Positions 15,967 through 24,727 of a DNA stretch of 64,000 nt are shown here, piece by piece. Below the pieces are notes generated by a model that ran no database searches, was not told the origin of the DNA, and saw nothing but the letters and a program-made list of their open reading frames with translations. The number at the start of each line of letters is the position of its first letter. Positions within the stretch are counted from its first letter, which is position 1. The DNA comes from Afipia sp. 64-13. GTDB lineage: Bacteria > Pseudomonadota > Alphaproteobacteria > Rhizobiales > Xanthobacteraceae. A program made the translations under genes and the position numbers. The stretch spans positions 83,372 to 147,371 of the forward strand of contig MKUJ01000005.1 in NCBI GenBank assembly GCA_001897755.1. The letters run 5' to 3'.

Positions 15967-17035
15967 TCATCGCGGCATCCGCGCCGACGATCTCCGACAG
16001 CGAGTCGCGGCCGGTGCGGCGCAGAGTCGAAAGCAGGTCGGCCTTGATGCTCTCGACAAGACCGATGCCGCGATAGATCAGCGCCGAATAAAGCTGCACC
16101 AGGCTAGCGCCGGCGCGAATCTTCATCAGCGCCGCGCCGCCGGAATCGACGCCGCCGACCCCGATCAGTGGAAACGCACCCTCGGCGCGCACATAGGTCT
16201 CCGCCAGCATGCGGGTGGACAGCCGCAGCAGCGGCCGACCCGACAGACCGCCCTGCTCCTGCGCCGTCGTTTTGTCGCGCAGGCTCGCCGGGCGCGACAG
16301 CGTGGTGTTGGAGACGATCATGCCGTCGACGCCGCGCGCGCGCGCGACATGCACCACATCGTCGAGTTCGGACAGCGTGAGATCCGGTGCGATCTTGAGC
16401 AGCAGCGGCGTCGGCCCGGCGCTCTGCTGCACGCGGTCGCGCGCCTCGATGGCGCGGGCGAGCAGATCGCCCAGCGCGTCGGCCTGCTGCAGGTTGCGCA
16501 GGCCCGGCGTGTTCGGCGAGGAGACGTTGACGGTGAAATAGCTCGCCACCGGCGCGAACATCTCGATCAGCGCGACATAATCCTGGGTGCGGTCGGCGGA
16601 ATCCTTGTTGGCGCCGAGATTGACGCCGACGATGCCGCCGCGCTGCGCGCGCTGCGCCAGACGCCGCAGCACGGCCTCGCCGCCGTCATTGTTGAAGCCC
16701 ATGCGGTTGATCACCGCCGAATCCTCTTCGAGCCGGAACAACCGCGGCAGCGGGTTGCCGCTCTGCGGCCGCGGCGTCACCGAGCCGATCTCGACAAAGC
16801 CGAAACCGAGCCGGAGCAGCGCGTCCGGCACCTCGGCATTCTTGTCGAAGCCCGCCGCCATGCCGATCGGATTGGGGAAGTCGAGGCCGAAGGCACGCAC
16901 CGCGAGCTTGTCGTCGTCCGCCGCACGGCGCGGCAGCGGCACCATGCGCAGGCCGGCGATGGCGAGGCGATGGGCCTGCTCCGGATCGAGCCGTCGCAGC
17001 AGCGGCAATGTCATGACGTCAAAGGCACGGATCAA
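15941..17035 (-). CDS. pyrD: Dihydroorotate dehydrogenase (quinone), class 2
   Basis: 364 residues. FMN and substrate motifs include NPIGMAAGFDKNAE, VEIGSVTPRPQ, INRMGFNNDG, NVSSPNTPGLRNLQ, LLLKIAPDL, SNTTLSRP and LIGVGGVDSG. The N-terminal helical extension (PLLRRLDPEQAHRLAIAGL) marks class 2, the membrane-associated, quinone-linked enzyme of pyrimidine synthesis. The start is a TTG at 17035 giving MIRAFDVMTLPLL, supported because relatives I remember begin MIRAFD. This TTG overlaps the stop of the DUF952 gene (TTGA), so the two are translationally coupled. An internal ATG at 17014 is the alternative. Confidence 0.95.
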   Translation of the reverse strand: MIRAFDVMTLPLLRRLDPEQAHRLAIAGLRMVPLPRRAADDDKLAVRAFGLDFPNPIGMAAGFDKNAEVPDALLRLGFGFVEIGSVTPRPQSGNPLPRLFRLEEDSAVINRMGFNNDGGEAVLRRLAQRAQRGGIVGVNLGANKDSADRTQDYVALIEMFAPVASYFTVNVSSPNTPGLRNLQQADALGDLLARAIEARDRVQQSAGPTPLLLKIAPDLTLSELDDVVHVARARGVDGMIVSNTTLSRPASLRDKTTAQEQGGLSGRPLLRLSTRMLAETYVRAEGAFPLIGVGGVDSGGAALMKIRAGASLVQLYSALIYRGIGLVESIKADLLSTLRRTGRDSLSEIVGADAAMITAEDWPD

Positions 17036-17376
17036 CTCTTCAGCTCCGGAACGATATGCGAGCCGTCGGCGCGCAGGGTCAGCGCCGTCACGTTGTCCGC
17101 CGCGGCGGGATCGAGCTCGGCATAGAGATGGGGAAACGGCTCGCCGCCGCGCGAGCGCTCCCAGCGCAGCGCATCGCCGAGCGCGTCGGCCTCGATCGCG
17201 ATCAGGAACAGGTCGGCCTGCCCGGCGAAATGCTTTTGCAGGGTGCCGGGAACCTGGGCGGCAGTGGAAAAATGGATGAAGCCGTCACGGCGGTCGTCGG
17301 CGCTGCCCTGATAGCAGCCCTGCCGCTCGGCTTCCCGCCAGGCCGGCGCCGGACAGATTTTATAGATCAGCGTCAC
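17032..17376 (-). CDS. DUF952 domain-containing protein
   Basis: 114 residues from a GTG at 17376 (VTLIYKICPAPAWREAE). The conserved DUF952 features are IYKI at the start, DGFIHFSTAAQVPGTLQKHF in the middle and GEPFPHLYAEL near the end. The family is small and cytoplasmic; its function is not established to my knowledge. It is coupled to pyrD by a four-base overlap, a pairing seen in related genomes. The 255 bases before it are shared with the divergent S24 regulator gene. Confidence 0.82.
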   Translation of the reverse strand: MTLIYKICPAPAWREAERQGCYQGSADDRRDGFIHFSTAAQVPGTLQKHFAGQADLFLIAIEADALGDALRWERSRGGEPFPHLYAELDPAAADNVTALTLRADGSHIVPELKS

Positions 17377-17631
17377 GGCGGGGGTCTCGCGAGTGATTGG
17401 ATTCGTTACGGTTTTTGTCAAAGCCGCAGTCCGACCGTAAAGGCCGCGCAGGCCCAGTTCAAGTCTCGCTTTCGCGCCTCCGCCGCGCGGCCGCGGAATT
17501 GGGCTTGCAAGGTAATAATTCCTAAAATAGACCTGCCCCAGAACAGCGTGTTGTCCGTTTTGGCAAGCGGATTCGCCATTTTCGACCAGCGCTCCTGATC
17601 CTGCGGGCTGCGAGCCCGCCTCGGTGCTCAC

Positions 17632-18258
17632 ATGCTGACACATGCGCAAATCTGGAATGCTCTCGACCGGCTCGCCGAGCGCGCCGGGCTGTCGCCCTCC
17701 GCGCTCGCCAAGCGCGCCGGGCTCGATCCCACCACCTTCAACAAATCGAAACGCGTCACCAGCGACGGCCGCGAGCGCTGGCCCTCCACCGAGTCGGTGG
17801 CGAAGGCGCTGGCGGCGACCGGCGTCAGCATCGACTCCTTCGTGCAGTTCATCGAAAGCTCCGCCCATGCGGTACAGTCGGTGCCGGTGATCGGTTTCGC
17901 CGAAGCCGGCAGCGGCGGCTATTTCGACGATGGCGGTTTTCCGGTCGGCAAGGGCTGGGACGAGGTCGGGCTGCCCTCGGTGAATGACGAGCATGCCTAT
18001 GCGCTGGAGATTTCCGGCGACTCGATGAAGCCGACCTATCGCGACGGCGACGTCATCGTGGTCTCGCCCGGCGCGCCGATCCGGCGCGGCGACCGCGTGG
18101 TGGTGAAGACCCGCGACGGCGAGGTGATGGTGAAGGAATTGCGCCGCCGCACCCAGAAGGTGATCGAGCTGCAATCGCTCAATCCGGCGCATGCCGACCG
18201 CACGCTCTCCACCGCCGAGGTGGAGTGGATCGCGCGCATCGTCTGGGCGAGCCAGTAA
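17632..18258 (+). CDS. LexA-like S24 family transcriptional regulator
   Basis: 208 residues. An N-terminal helix-turn-helix covers about residues 20-40 (LSPSALAKRAGLDPTTFNKS). The C-terminal part is an S24 peptidase domain with the catalytic serine in ISGDSMKP (Ser131) and the lysine in VMVKEL (Lys168), and an Ala92-Gly93 bond in the position of the LexA cleavage site. This suggests a regulator that may inactivate itself by self-cleavage. It is the first gene after a divergent intergenic region, followed 26 bases later by a carbonic-anhydrase-like gene on the same strand. Its targets are unknown; it is distinct from the housekeeping LexA by sequence. Confidence 0.82.
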   Translation: MLTHAQIWNALDRLAERAGLSPSALAKRAGLDPTTFNKSKRVTSDGRERWPSTESVAKALAATGVSIDSFVQFIESSAHAVQSVPVIGFAEAGSGGYFDDGGFPVGKGWDEVGLPSVNDEHAYALEISGDSMKPTYRDGDVIVVSPGAPIRRGDRVVVKTRDGEVMVKELRRRTQKVIELQSLNPAHADRTLSTAEVEWIARIVWASQ

Positions 18259-18284
18259 GACTTTCAACAATAAAAGGGGGACCG

Positions 18285-18836
18285 ATGATGGAGCTTCACG
18301 GCTGCGCCTGCTGCGCGGATCTGCTTGAGCGGCGTTTCGACCGCCGCCGCTTTCTGATGACCGGCGCGGCCGCCGGGATTTCCGCGATGCTGCCGACGCT
18401 GGCGCTGGCAAAAAGCGGCAAGAAGACCTACGAGGCGATGGTGCTGTCGTGCATCGATCCGCGTTTGCAGGAGCCGGTGCGGCACTATACCCGCCGCCGT
18501 CATCTCACCGGCAAGGTCAGCCAGTTCGTGATCGCCGGCGCCGCGGTCGGGGTGGTCGCCGAACCGTTCAAGGACTGGCACAAGGCGTGGTGGGACAACG
18601 TCACCACCTCGGTGCAGCTTCACAACATCAAGCGCGTGATCGCGATCGACCATCGCGACTGCGGCGCGGCGAAGATCGCCTATGGCGAGGCCAGCGTGGC
18701 GAACTGGAAGGCCGAGACCGCAACCCACAAGGCCGCGCTCGCCGCCTTCCGCGCGCAGATGAAGGAGCGCCTGCCGCAGCTTAGCGTCGAGACCGGGCTG
18801 ATGGCGCTGAACGGCCGGATCGAGATGTTTTCGTGA
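18285..18836 (+). CDS. Tat-exported beta-carbonic-anhydrase-like protein
   Basis: 183 residues from the ATG at 18285, preceded by a strong purine tract (AAGGGGG). The N-terminus has a twin-arginine signal (RRRFLMTG followed by AAAGISAMLPTLALAKS), so it is probably exported folded. The zinc pattern of beta-carbonic anhydrases is present as SCIDPR (Cys56, Asp58, Arg60) and DHRDCG (His123, Cys126). The usual RNAGN-like element is changed to VIAGAAVG, so activity is uncertain. It follows the S24 regulator gene closely and may share its transcript. An unusual cysteine cluster, CACC, lies before the Tat signal. Confidence 0.75.
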   Translation: MMELHGCACCADLLERRFDRRRFLMTGAAAGISAMLPTLALAKSGKKTYEAMVLSCIDPRLQEPVRHYTRRRHLTGKVSQFVIAGAAVGVVAEPFKDWHKAWWDNVTTSVQLHNIKRVIAIDHRDCGAAKIAYGEASVANWKAETATHKAALAAFRAQMKERLPQLSVETGLMALNGRIEMFS

Positions 18837-18891
18837 GATAACAAGAGGTGCGCAGGTCATGTCCGCGCATGCCATCGGTCCATCGAAGTAT

Positions 18892-19013
18892 GTTCCTCAT
18901 GGTGAGGAGCGAGGCGGGGCCTCGCGTCTCGAACCATGAGGCCGGCTCTCCCAAGGGCTGTTGGCCTCATCCTTCGAGACGCGCGCAAAAGCGCGCTCCT
19001 CAGGATGAGGAGC
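18892..19013. repeat. Family B element, free-standing copy
   Basis: Two hairpins lie side by side: CCTCATGGTGAGGAGCG to GTCTCGAACCATGAGG, then CCTCATCCTTCGAGACG to GCTCCTCAGGATGAGG. The apical stems are CGAGGC-GGG-GCCTCG and GCGCGC-AAAA-GCGCGC, both fully self-complementary. There are no family A arms around it, unlike the copies at 3781 and 19563. Confidence 0.85.
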
Positions 19014-19047
19014 GTATTGTTGCTCCCGCGTCGCGATTCAACACGCC

Positions 19048-19521
19048 TCACGCCACCAGCGGCGCGACGATGGCGTGCAAGACTTTCGCCGCATCGTGCG
19101 GCGACAGCCGCACCTGCAGGCCGCGTTGCCCGCCATTGATATAGACGAGGTCCTGCGCCATTGCCTGCTGCTCGATGGCGGCGCGCGGGGCGCGCATCTG
19201 GCCGAACGGACTGATGCCGCCGACCTTGTAACCCGACAACCGCTCGGCATCCGCCGGCTTCATCATCTGCGCGGACTTGCCGCCGAACGCGGATGCGAGC
19301 TTCTTCATCGACACTTCGCAGTCCGACGGCACGATAACGCAGACCGGCTTGCCGTCGACCAGCGCCATCAGCGATTTCAGCACGCGCGAGGGCTGTTCGC
19401 CAATCGCCGCCGCCGCCTGCAGGCCGATGCGGTCGGCATTGGCGTCGTAGTCATAGGTATGCACCGAGAACGCGACGCCGGCCTGCTCCAGCATTTTCGT
19501 CGCGCGCGTGGATTTCGACAT
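19048..19521 (-). CDS. ybaK: Cys-tRNA(Pro)/Cys-tRNA(Cys) deacylase YbaK
   Basis: 157 residues starting MSKSTRATKMLEQAGVAF. Conserved features of the YbaK/ProX editing fold are present: HTYDYD, the catalytic-site lysine in VLKSLMALVDGKPV, CVIVPSDCEVSMKKLA, and GGISPFGQ. It hydrolyses Cys-tRNA(Pro) made in error by prolyl-tRNA synthetase. It stands alone between two repeat clusters. An upstream in-frame start at 19548 exists, but the ATG at 19521 gives the usual N-terminus. Confidence 0.9.
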   Translation of the reverse strand: MSKSTRATKMLEQAGVAFSVHTYDYDANADRIGLQAAAAIGEQPSRVLKSLMALVDGKPVCVIVPSDCEVSMKKLASAFGGKSAQMMKPADAERLSGYKVGGISPFGQMRAPRAAIEQQAMAQDLVYINGGQRGLQVRLSPHDAAKVLHAIVAPLVA

Positions 19522-19562
19522 GGATGACTCCAGACAGCCCAAGGCCAAGGCATCATGTACCT

Positions 19563-19762
19563 AACCGTCATTGCGAGCGAAGCAAAGCAATCCAGTTCCT
19601 CATGGTGAGGGGGAGCGAAGCGACGTCTCGAACCATGAGGCCAAGATAGATCATGGCATCGTGGCCTCATCCTTCGAGACGCATTGCTACGCAATGCTCC
19701 TCAGGATGAGGGTTGAGTTCAGGTCTAGATTGCTTCGTCGCTTTCGCTCCTCGCAATGACGA
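19563..19762. repeat. A-B-A composite repeat, copy 2 (inverted relative to copy 1)
   Basis: Family A arm CGTCATTGCGAGCGAAGC at the left, family B hairpins at 19599-19640 and 19672-19719, and the inverted family A arm GATTGCTTCGTCGC...CGCAATGACG at the right. Read on the reverse strand it follows copy 1 at 3781-3983 through both junctions (CTGAACTCAACCC before B, CATGAGGAACTG after it). One B apical stem is GCATTGC-TAC-GCAATGC, perfectly paired but different in sequence from copy 1. Confidence 0.85.
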
Positions 19763-19774
19763 CGATCTATTTCA

Positions 19775-21412
19775 TCAGGCGCTGCGCGTCAGCGCGGCGT
19801 CGATCATCGCGATGGCGTTGGTCACGCCGTAGACCGCGACGAACGAGCCGAAGCGCGGACCTTTCTCCTGTCCGAGCAGCACCTGATAGAGCATGTTGAA
19901 CCAGTCGAGCGCAACGCCGGGCCGGCCATCCTTGCCGGCCTTCTTGTGATCGAGGAACGGCTCGCGCCGGCCGATCTCGTAGACCACGTTCTGGATGTCC
20001 TCGGCGGACGCCTCCGGCGGCAGTTGCGCCAGCGCGTTGCGCAGGTCGGTCAGCGCCGCGCGCTCGCTGTCGGTCGGGGCGCGGAACTGCTTGGTCGGCG
20101 CCACGAAGTCGCGATAGTAATTGATCGCATAACCAACCAGCGCGTCGAGCCGCGGATGAGACTGCGGCGTCACGCCGGGGCGATAGCGCTGGATGAAACC
20201 CCACAGCGTCTCGGCGTTCTCGGCATTGGACGACGACACCAGCGTCAGCAACAACTGGAACGTCACCGGCATCTCGGAGGCCTGCGGGTTGCCGGCATGG
20301 ATGTGCCACACCGGATTGCCGAGCCGCTGCTTGATGTCCTGGCGCGCATAGCCGTCGAGGAACTGCTGATACTCATCGACATTGCGCGGGATCACGTCGA
20401 AATACAGCCGCTTGGCGGATTTCGGTTCGCGATACATGAACAGCGACAGCGATTCCGGCGAGGCGTAGCGCAGCCACTCGTCGATGGTGAGACCGTTGCC
20501 CTTCGACTTGGAAATCTTCTGGCCCTTGTCGTCGAGGAACAGTTCGTAGTTGAAGCCTTCCGGCGGCGTGCCGCCGAGCGCACGGCAGATCTTGCCCGAC
20601 AGCTTCACCGAATCGATCAGATCCTTGCCGGCCATTTCGTAATCGACGCCGAGCGCGACCCAGCGCATCGCCCAGTCCGGCTTCCATTGCAGCTTGCAGT
20701 GGCCGCCGGTGACAGGAACGGTGACGCGCTCCTTCGTCTCCGGATCGTCGTACGACACGGTGCCGGCCTTCTTGTCGTGCTCGACGATCGGCACCTGCAG
20801 CACCACGCCGGTGCGCGGACAGACCGGCAGAAACGGCGAATAGCTCGCGGCGCGCTCCTCGCGCAGCGAGGGCAGCATGATCGCCATCACCTCCTCGATC
20901 TTCTCCAGCACCTTGAGCAGCGTCGCGTCGAACCGGCCCGAGGTGTAGTAGTCGGTCGAGGATGCGAATTCGTAATCGAAACCGAAGGTGTCGAGGAAGG
21001 CGCGCAGCCGCGCGTTGTTGTGCGCGCCGAAGCTGTCATGGGTGCCGAACGGATCGCGCACGCGGGTCAGCGGCTTGCCGAGATCCTGCGCCAGCAGCTC
21101 CTTGTTGGGCACGTTGTCCGGCACCTTGCGCAGGCCGTCCATGTCGTCGGAGAAGGCGAGCAGCCGGGTCCTGACCTTGTCCTCGGTCAGCACCCGGAAG
21201 GCATGGCGCACCATGGTGGTGCGCGCGACCTCGCCGAAAGTGCCGATATGCGGCAGACCTGAGGGGCCGTAGCCGGTTTCGAACAGCACCTCGTCCTTCG
21301 GCCTGGTCTTCAGCCGCGCCACGATCTGCTTCGCCTGTTCGAACGGCCAGGCGTTGGATTGTTCGGCGACCGCGCGCAGATCGCTCGCGCTGACGGGAAG
21401 TTCGTTTGGCAT
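19775..21412 (-). CDS. lysK: Lysine--tRNA ligase, class I type
   Basis: 545 residues from [14 protein letters not shown]. Class I synthetase signatures are present as [10 protein letters not shown] (HIGH-like) and KISKSKGN (KMSKS-like), with the LysK zinc/anticodon architecture and PYERDPFG-type elements ([14 protein letters not shown]). Alphaproteobacteria characteristically use this archaeal-type class I enzyme to charge tRNA-Lys in place of class II LysS. The start 18 bases downstream of the longest frame is chosen because it gives a standard N-terminus. The upstream region is occupied by a family D repeat. Confidence 0.95.
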   Translation of the reverse strand: MPNELPVSASDLRAVAEQSNAWPFEQAKQIVARLKTRPKDEVLFETGYGPSGLPHIGTFGEVARTTMVRHAFRVLTEDKVRTRLLAFSDDMDGLRKVPDNVPNKELLAQDLGKPLTRVRDPFGTHDSFGAHNNARLRAFLDTFGFDYEFASSTDYYTSGRFDATLLKVLEKIEEVMAIMLPSLREERAASYSPFLPVCPRTGVVLQVPIVEHDKKAGTVSYDDPETKERVTVPVTGGHCKLQWKPDWAMRWVALGVDYEMAGKDLIDSVKLSGKICRALGGTPPEGFNYELFLDDKGQKISKSKGNGLTIDEWLRYASPESLSLFMYREPKSAKRLYFDVIPRNVDEYQQFLDGYARQDIKQRLGNPVWHIHAGNPQASEMPVTFQLLLTLVSSSNAENAETLWGFIQRYRPGVTPQSHPRLDALVGYAINYYRDFVAPTKQFRAPTDSERAALTDLRNALAQLPPEASAEDIQNVVYEIGRREPFLDHKKAGKDGRPGVALDWFNMLYQVLLGQEKGPRFGSFVAVYGVTNAIAMIDAALTRSA

Positions 21413-21434
21413 TGTCTCTCCGGTCGGCATTTCT

Positions 21435-21559
21435 CGTCATGCCCGGCCTTGTGCCGGGCATCCCCGCCTTACAGCCGCGCGTGGAAACGCAAAGACGTGG
21501 ATGGCCGGGACAAAAGGGCGTTCACGCCCGTCTTCGACGAGCTATGCCCGGCCCTGACG
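21435..21559. repeat. Family D element, long form
   Basis: CGTCATGCCCGGCCTTGTGC at the left and GCCCGGCCCTGACG at the right pair, with an inner AAGACGTGGAT. The apical hairpin CCCGTCTTCGACGAGCTATG in the right arm matches, in reverse, the hairpins of the long forms at 6146 and 9896. Confidence 0.8.
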
Positions 21560-21659
21560 GAACGTTGTCGAATGTCGCAAATGGTCTAGCAGAAGGAACC
21601 GCGACCTTGAAGCCCACCCGGCAGGCTTCATGCCGGCATCACAGGCCCTGTCGATCCGC

Positions 21660-22604
21660 CTAAAACGGGCTGACGGAAAAATAGCGTAGCCACAGGTCGG
21701 TGTAGCGGCCTTTTTCCCAGAGCCGGAACATCGCCCAGTTCAGCGCCTGGCGCAGCACGTCGTTGCCCTTCTTGACGCCGATGCCGACACCCTCGCCGAA
21801 ATAGCGGCTCTCGACGAACGGCCCGCCCGAGAAGGCGCAGCAATCGCCGGAATCGGTGCCGTTGATCCAGAAGGCCAGCGCAATCGCGTCGCCGAAGATC
21901 ATGTCGACCTCGTTCCGGCGCAGCGCCAGCCGCAGCGCCTCGTCATTGGCGAAGCCGACCACCAGCGCGTCGGTGAACAGCGATTTCAGATAGGCCTCGT
22001 GCGCGGAGCCCGAAATCGCGCCGATCTTCTTGCCGGCGAGATATTCCGGCCGCACCTCGGCCATCACCTCGCCGCGGCGCGAGACGAAGCGCGCCGGCGC
22101 GCGATAATACGGATCGGAGAAATCGAGCTTGGCGCGCACCTGCGGCGTCACCGCGATCGAGGCGATGATGGCGTCGCCACGATTGGCGTTGACCGCGTCG
22201 ATCAAGGTCTCGAACCGCCGCATCTGGATCGTGCACGGCACCTTGATCTCCTCGCAGATGGCGCGGGCGAGATCGACATTGAAGCCGGCGGGATTGCCGT
22301 CCGGCCCGGTGAAATCGAACGGCGGATAATCGGTCTCGGTCAGAAAGCGGATCACGGTGATGCGCGTCAGATCGGGACGGTCGGGACGCCGCCGCGGGTC
22401 CCAGAAGCCCGGTACCGCCTGCGGCGCCGCGGCCTGCGTGGCGGCGGGTGGCGGCGTCGCCGGCTGCGGCACCTGCATCGCCGGATCGGCGGGCTGCGCT
22501 CCTGCCGGCATCATGCCCAGCATCAGCGCCGCACAGCAGGCCGGAGCCAGCCGCCGCACACGGGATGATCTAGCGTTGATGATTGCCGTAACCTGTGATT
22601 GCAT
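21660..22604 (-). CDS. Periplasmic amino-acid-type solute-binding protein (family 3)
   Basis: 314 residues from the ATG at 22604, preceded by GGAAG. A signal peptide (RLAPACCAALMLGMMPAGAQP) and a Pro/Ala/Gln-rich linker are followed by a type II periplasmic binding domain with the family 3 signature GFNVDLARAICEE, and ASIAVTPQVRAKLDFSDPYY and GAISGSAHEAYL. It probably binds a polar amino acid or related compound. No permease or ATPase gene is adjacent, so it is an orphan receptor or works with a system elsewhere. The gene starts 59 bases from the divergent glycosyltransferase gene. Confidence 0.82.
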   Translation of the reverse strand: MQSQVTAIINARSSRVRRLAPACCAALMLGMMPAGAQPADPAMQVPQPATPPPAATQAAAPQAVPGFWDPRRRPDRPDLTRITVIRFLTETDYPPFDFTGPDGNPAGFNVDLARAICEEIKVPCTIQMRRFETLIDAVNANRGDAIIASIAVTPQVRAKLDFSDPYYRAPARFVSRRGEVMAEVRPEYLAGKKIGAISGSAHEAYLKSLFTDALVVGFANDEALRLALRRNEVDMIFGDAIALAFWINGTDSGDCCAFSGGPFVESRYFGEGVGIGVKKGNDVLRQALNWAMFRLWEKGRYTDLWLRYFSVSPF

Positions 22605-22663
22605 ATCGATGGCTTCCGCGAGGGTCTTATAGACCATCCGGCGGCCGACGCGAGGGCGTTTAG

Positions 22664-24727
22664 GTGCTTGGAACGGGTTGGCGTATGGCCTCGAACCGTG
22701 CCCCTGCGGCATGGACATCGCAGCCCGGACGGCAGGAACGACGCACAACCGCGTTCCCGCGCCGTCTGACCGGGCTGATCGGCCGATTGTGGCACCGTCC
22801 CTCCCCGTCCTTGCCACCATCGCCCTCCGCCACCGTTTTCGATGCACCCGAACTCGACTGCCTGCGCGGCGTCCTTGCGCCCGAGGTGTTGCGGGCGGCG
22901 GTCCGGCGCAGCGCGGCCATCGGGGTCGGCGCCGATCAGGTGCTGATCCGGTGCGGCGCGATCGACGAGGACGCCTATCTGCACCACCTCGCCGCGCATT
23001 GCGGCATCCGGATCGAAACCTTTGCGACGCTGCGCCGCGCGGACTGTCCGCTCGGCGACGACCAGTTGCACTATGCCGGGCGCTACGGTCTCGTCCCGAT
23101 CCTGCGCGACGGCGGACATGATTACGTGCAGATTCCGACCGGCCTCAGCGCGCGGCGGATCAGCGAGCTTGCGCTGAAATATCCCGACGCTTGCGCACAA
23201 TTGCGGTTGGCGAGTCGGCGCGACTTCGACCGTTTCGTCGTCCGCCATGCCGGACCCGCGATCGCGCAGGACGCCGCGGAGGGTTTGCCCTCGCGCTGGC
23301 CGGAACTGTCCGCCGCGCCGGCCGCGGTGACGCGGCTGCGCCGGCCCTGGCGGCGCGCGGCATGGACGCTGGCGTGGGCGATGATCTTCACGCTGATGCC
23401 GCTGCTCGCGATCCAGCTCGCCGGCGCAACGCTGGCGATCTGGTTCCTGCTGTTCAACGGGCTGCGCCTTGCCGGCAGCTTCGCGCCGCGCATCAGGACG
23501 CCGCCGCGTCCGCGGCTTTCCGACGACCATCTGCCGGTCTACACCGTGATGGTCGCGCTCTATCACGAGGCGACATCGGTCGCGCCGCTGCTGCGCGCGC
23601 TGGAGGCGCTCGACTATCCGCGCGAGAAGCTCGACATCAAGCTGGTGATCGAGCCGGACGATCCCGAAACGCGCGAGGCCATCGCGGCGCTCGGGCCGCT
23701 GCCGCATGTCCATGTCATCACCGCGCCGGATATCGGTCCGCGCACCAAGCCGAAGGCGTTGAACTACGCGCTCGCTTTCGCGCGCGGCACGTTCCTGGCG
23801 GTGTTCGACGCCGAGGACCGGCCAGATCCCGGCCAGTTGCGCGATGCGCTCGCGGTGTTCGGCGCGGGCGAGGAGGAGATCGCCTGCGCGCAGGCCAGCC
23901 TGTGCATCGACAACAGCGCCGACGGCTGGCTGACGCGGATGTTCACCGCCGAATATGCCGGGCAGTTCGACGTGTTCCTGCAGGGCTTCTGCGCCTTCCG
24001 CATGCCGCTGCCGCTCGGCGGCTCGTCCAATCATTTCCGCACCGCGCTGCTGCGCGAGGTCGGCGGCTGGGACGCCTACAACGTCACCGAGGACGCCGAT
24101 CTCGGCTTTCGTCTCGCCCGTTTCGGCTACCGCTCGGTGATGTTCGCCTCCACCACCTATGAGGAGGCGCCGGCAAGGTTCAAGGCGTGGCTGCGCCAGC
24201 GCTCGCGCTGGATGAAAGGCTGGATGCAGACCTGGCTGGTGCACATGCGCGCACCGCGCGAATTATGGCGCGACGCCGGCCCGAGCGGCTTCTTCACCCT
24301 CAACATCATCGTCGGCGGCAATGTGCTGACCGCCCTGGTGCACCCGATCATGCTGGCGGAAATCCTCGTTCCGATGACGCTGCGCGCCTTCGACAGCGAC
24401 GCTGCGACCTTCCTCGCCAGCGAATTCGCCGGACTGCATGTCGCGACCATCGCCACCGGCTATCTCTCCACCGTGCTGATCGGGCTGATCGGCCTCAAGC
24501 GGCGCGGCCTGCTGCGCCACGCCTGGGTGCTGGCGCTGACGCCGCTCTACTGGGTGTTGCTGTCGCTGGCGGCCTGGCGGGCGCTGATCCAGCTCATGCG
24601 CGATCCCTATCGCTGGGAGAAGACCGAGCACGGCTTGGCGCGGCATTCGCGGCTGCGCCGCTCACGTCCGGCGCAAGCACCGCACGCGCGCGGCGCCATC
24701 GCACCGGCGATGGCGCGTCACAGATAG
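22664..24727 (+). CDS. Membrane glycosyltransferase family 2 with N-terminal MshEN/GspE-N-like domain
   Basis: 687 residues. Residues about 60-190 resemble the N-terminal domain of type II secretion ATPases (VGADQVLIRCGAIDEDAYLH, then HYAGRYGLVPIL). A membrane pair (about 228-265) precedes a GT2 catalytic domain with TKPKALNYAL, the metal motif DAEDRPD (Asp382-Asp388), TEDADLGFRL and the processive signature QRSRW; more membrane segments follow. This layout resembles NfrB-type and synthase-like enzymes that export a polysaccharide, with the N-terminal domain a possible nucleotide sensor. The GTG start at 22664 has GAGGG seven bases upstream; an ATG at 22685 is the alternative. The 3-prime end overlaps the SCO gene by 10 bases. 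Confidence 0.8.
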   Translation: MLGTGWRMASNRAPAAWTSQPGRQERRTTAFPRRLTGLIGRLWHRPSPSLPPSPSATVFDAPELDCLRGVLAPEVLRAAVRRSAAIGVGADQVLIRCGAIDEDAYLHHLAAHCGIRIETFATLRRADCPLGDDQLHYAGRYGLVPILRDGGHDYVQIPTGLSARRISELALKYPDACAQLRLASRRDFDRFVVRHAGPAIAQDAAEGLPSRWPELSAAPAAVTRLRRPWRRAAWTLAWAMIFTLMPLLAIQLAGATLAIWFLLFNGLRLAGSFAPRIRTPPRPRLSDDHLPVYTVMVALYHEATSVAPLLRALEALDYPREKLDIKLVIEPDDPETREAIAALGPLPHVHVITAPDIGPRTKPKALNYALAFARGTFLAVFDAEDRPDPGQLRDALAVFGAGEEEIACAQASLCIDNSADGWLTRMFTAEYAGQFDVFLQGFCAFRMPLPLGGSSNHFRTALLREVGGWDAYNVTEDADLGFRLARFGYRSVMFASTTYEEAPARFKAWLRQRSRWMKGWMQTWLVHMRAPRELWRDAGPSGFFTLNIIVGGNVLTALVHPIMLAEILVPMTLRAFDSDAATFLASEFAGLHVATIATGYLSTVLIGLIGLKRRGLLRHAWVLALTPLYWVLLSLAAWRALIQLMRDPYRWEKTEHGLARHSRLRRSRPAQAPHARGAIAPAMARHR

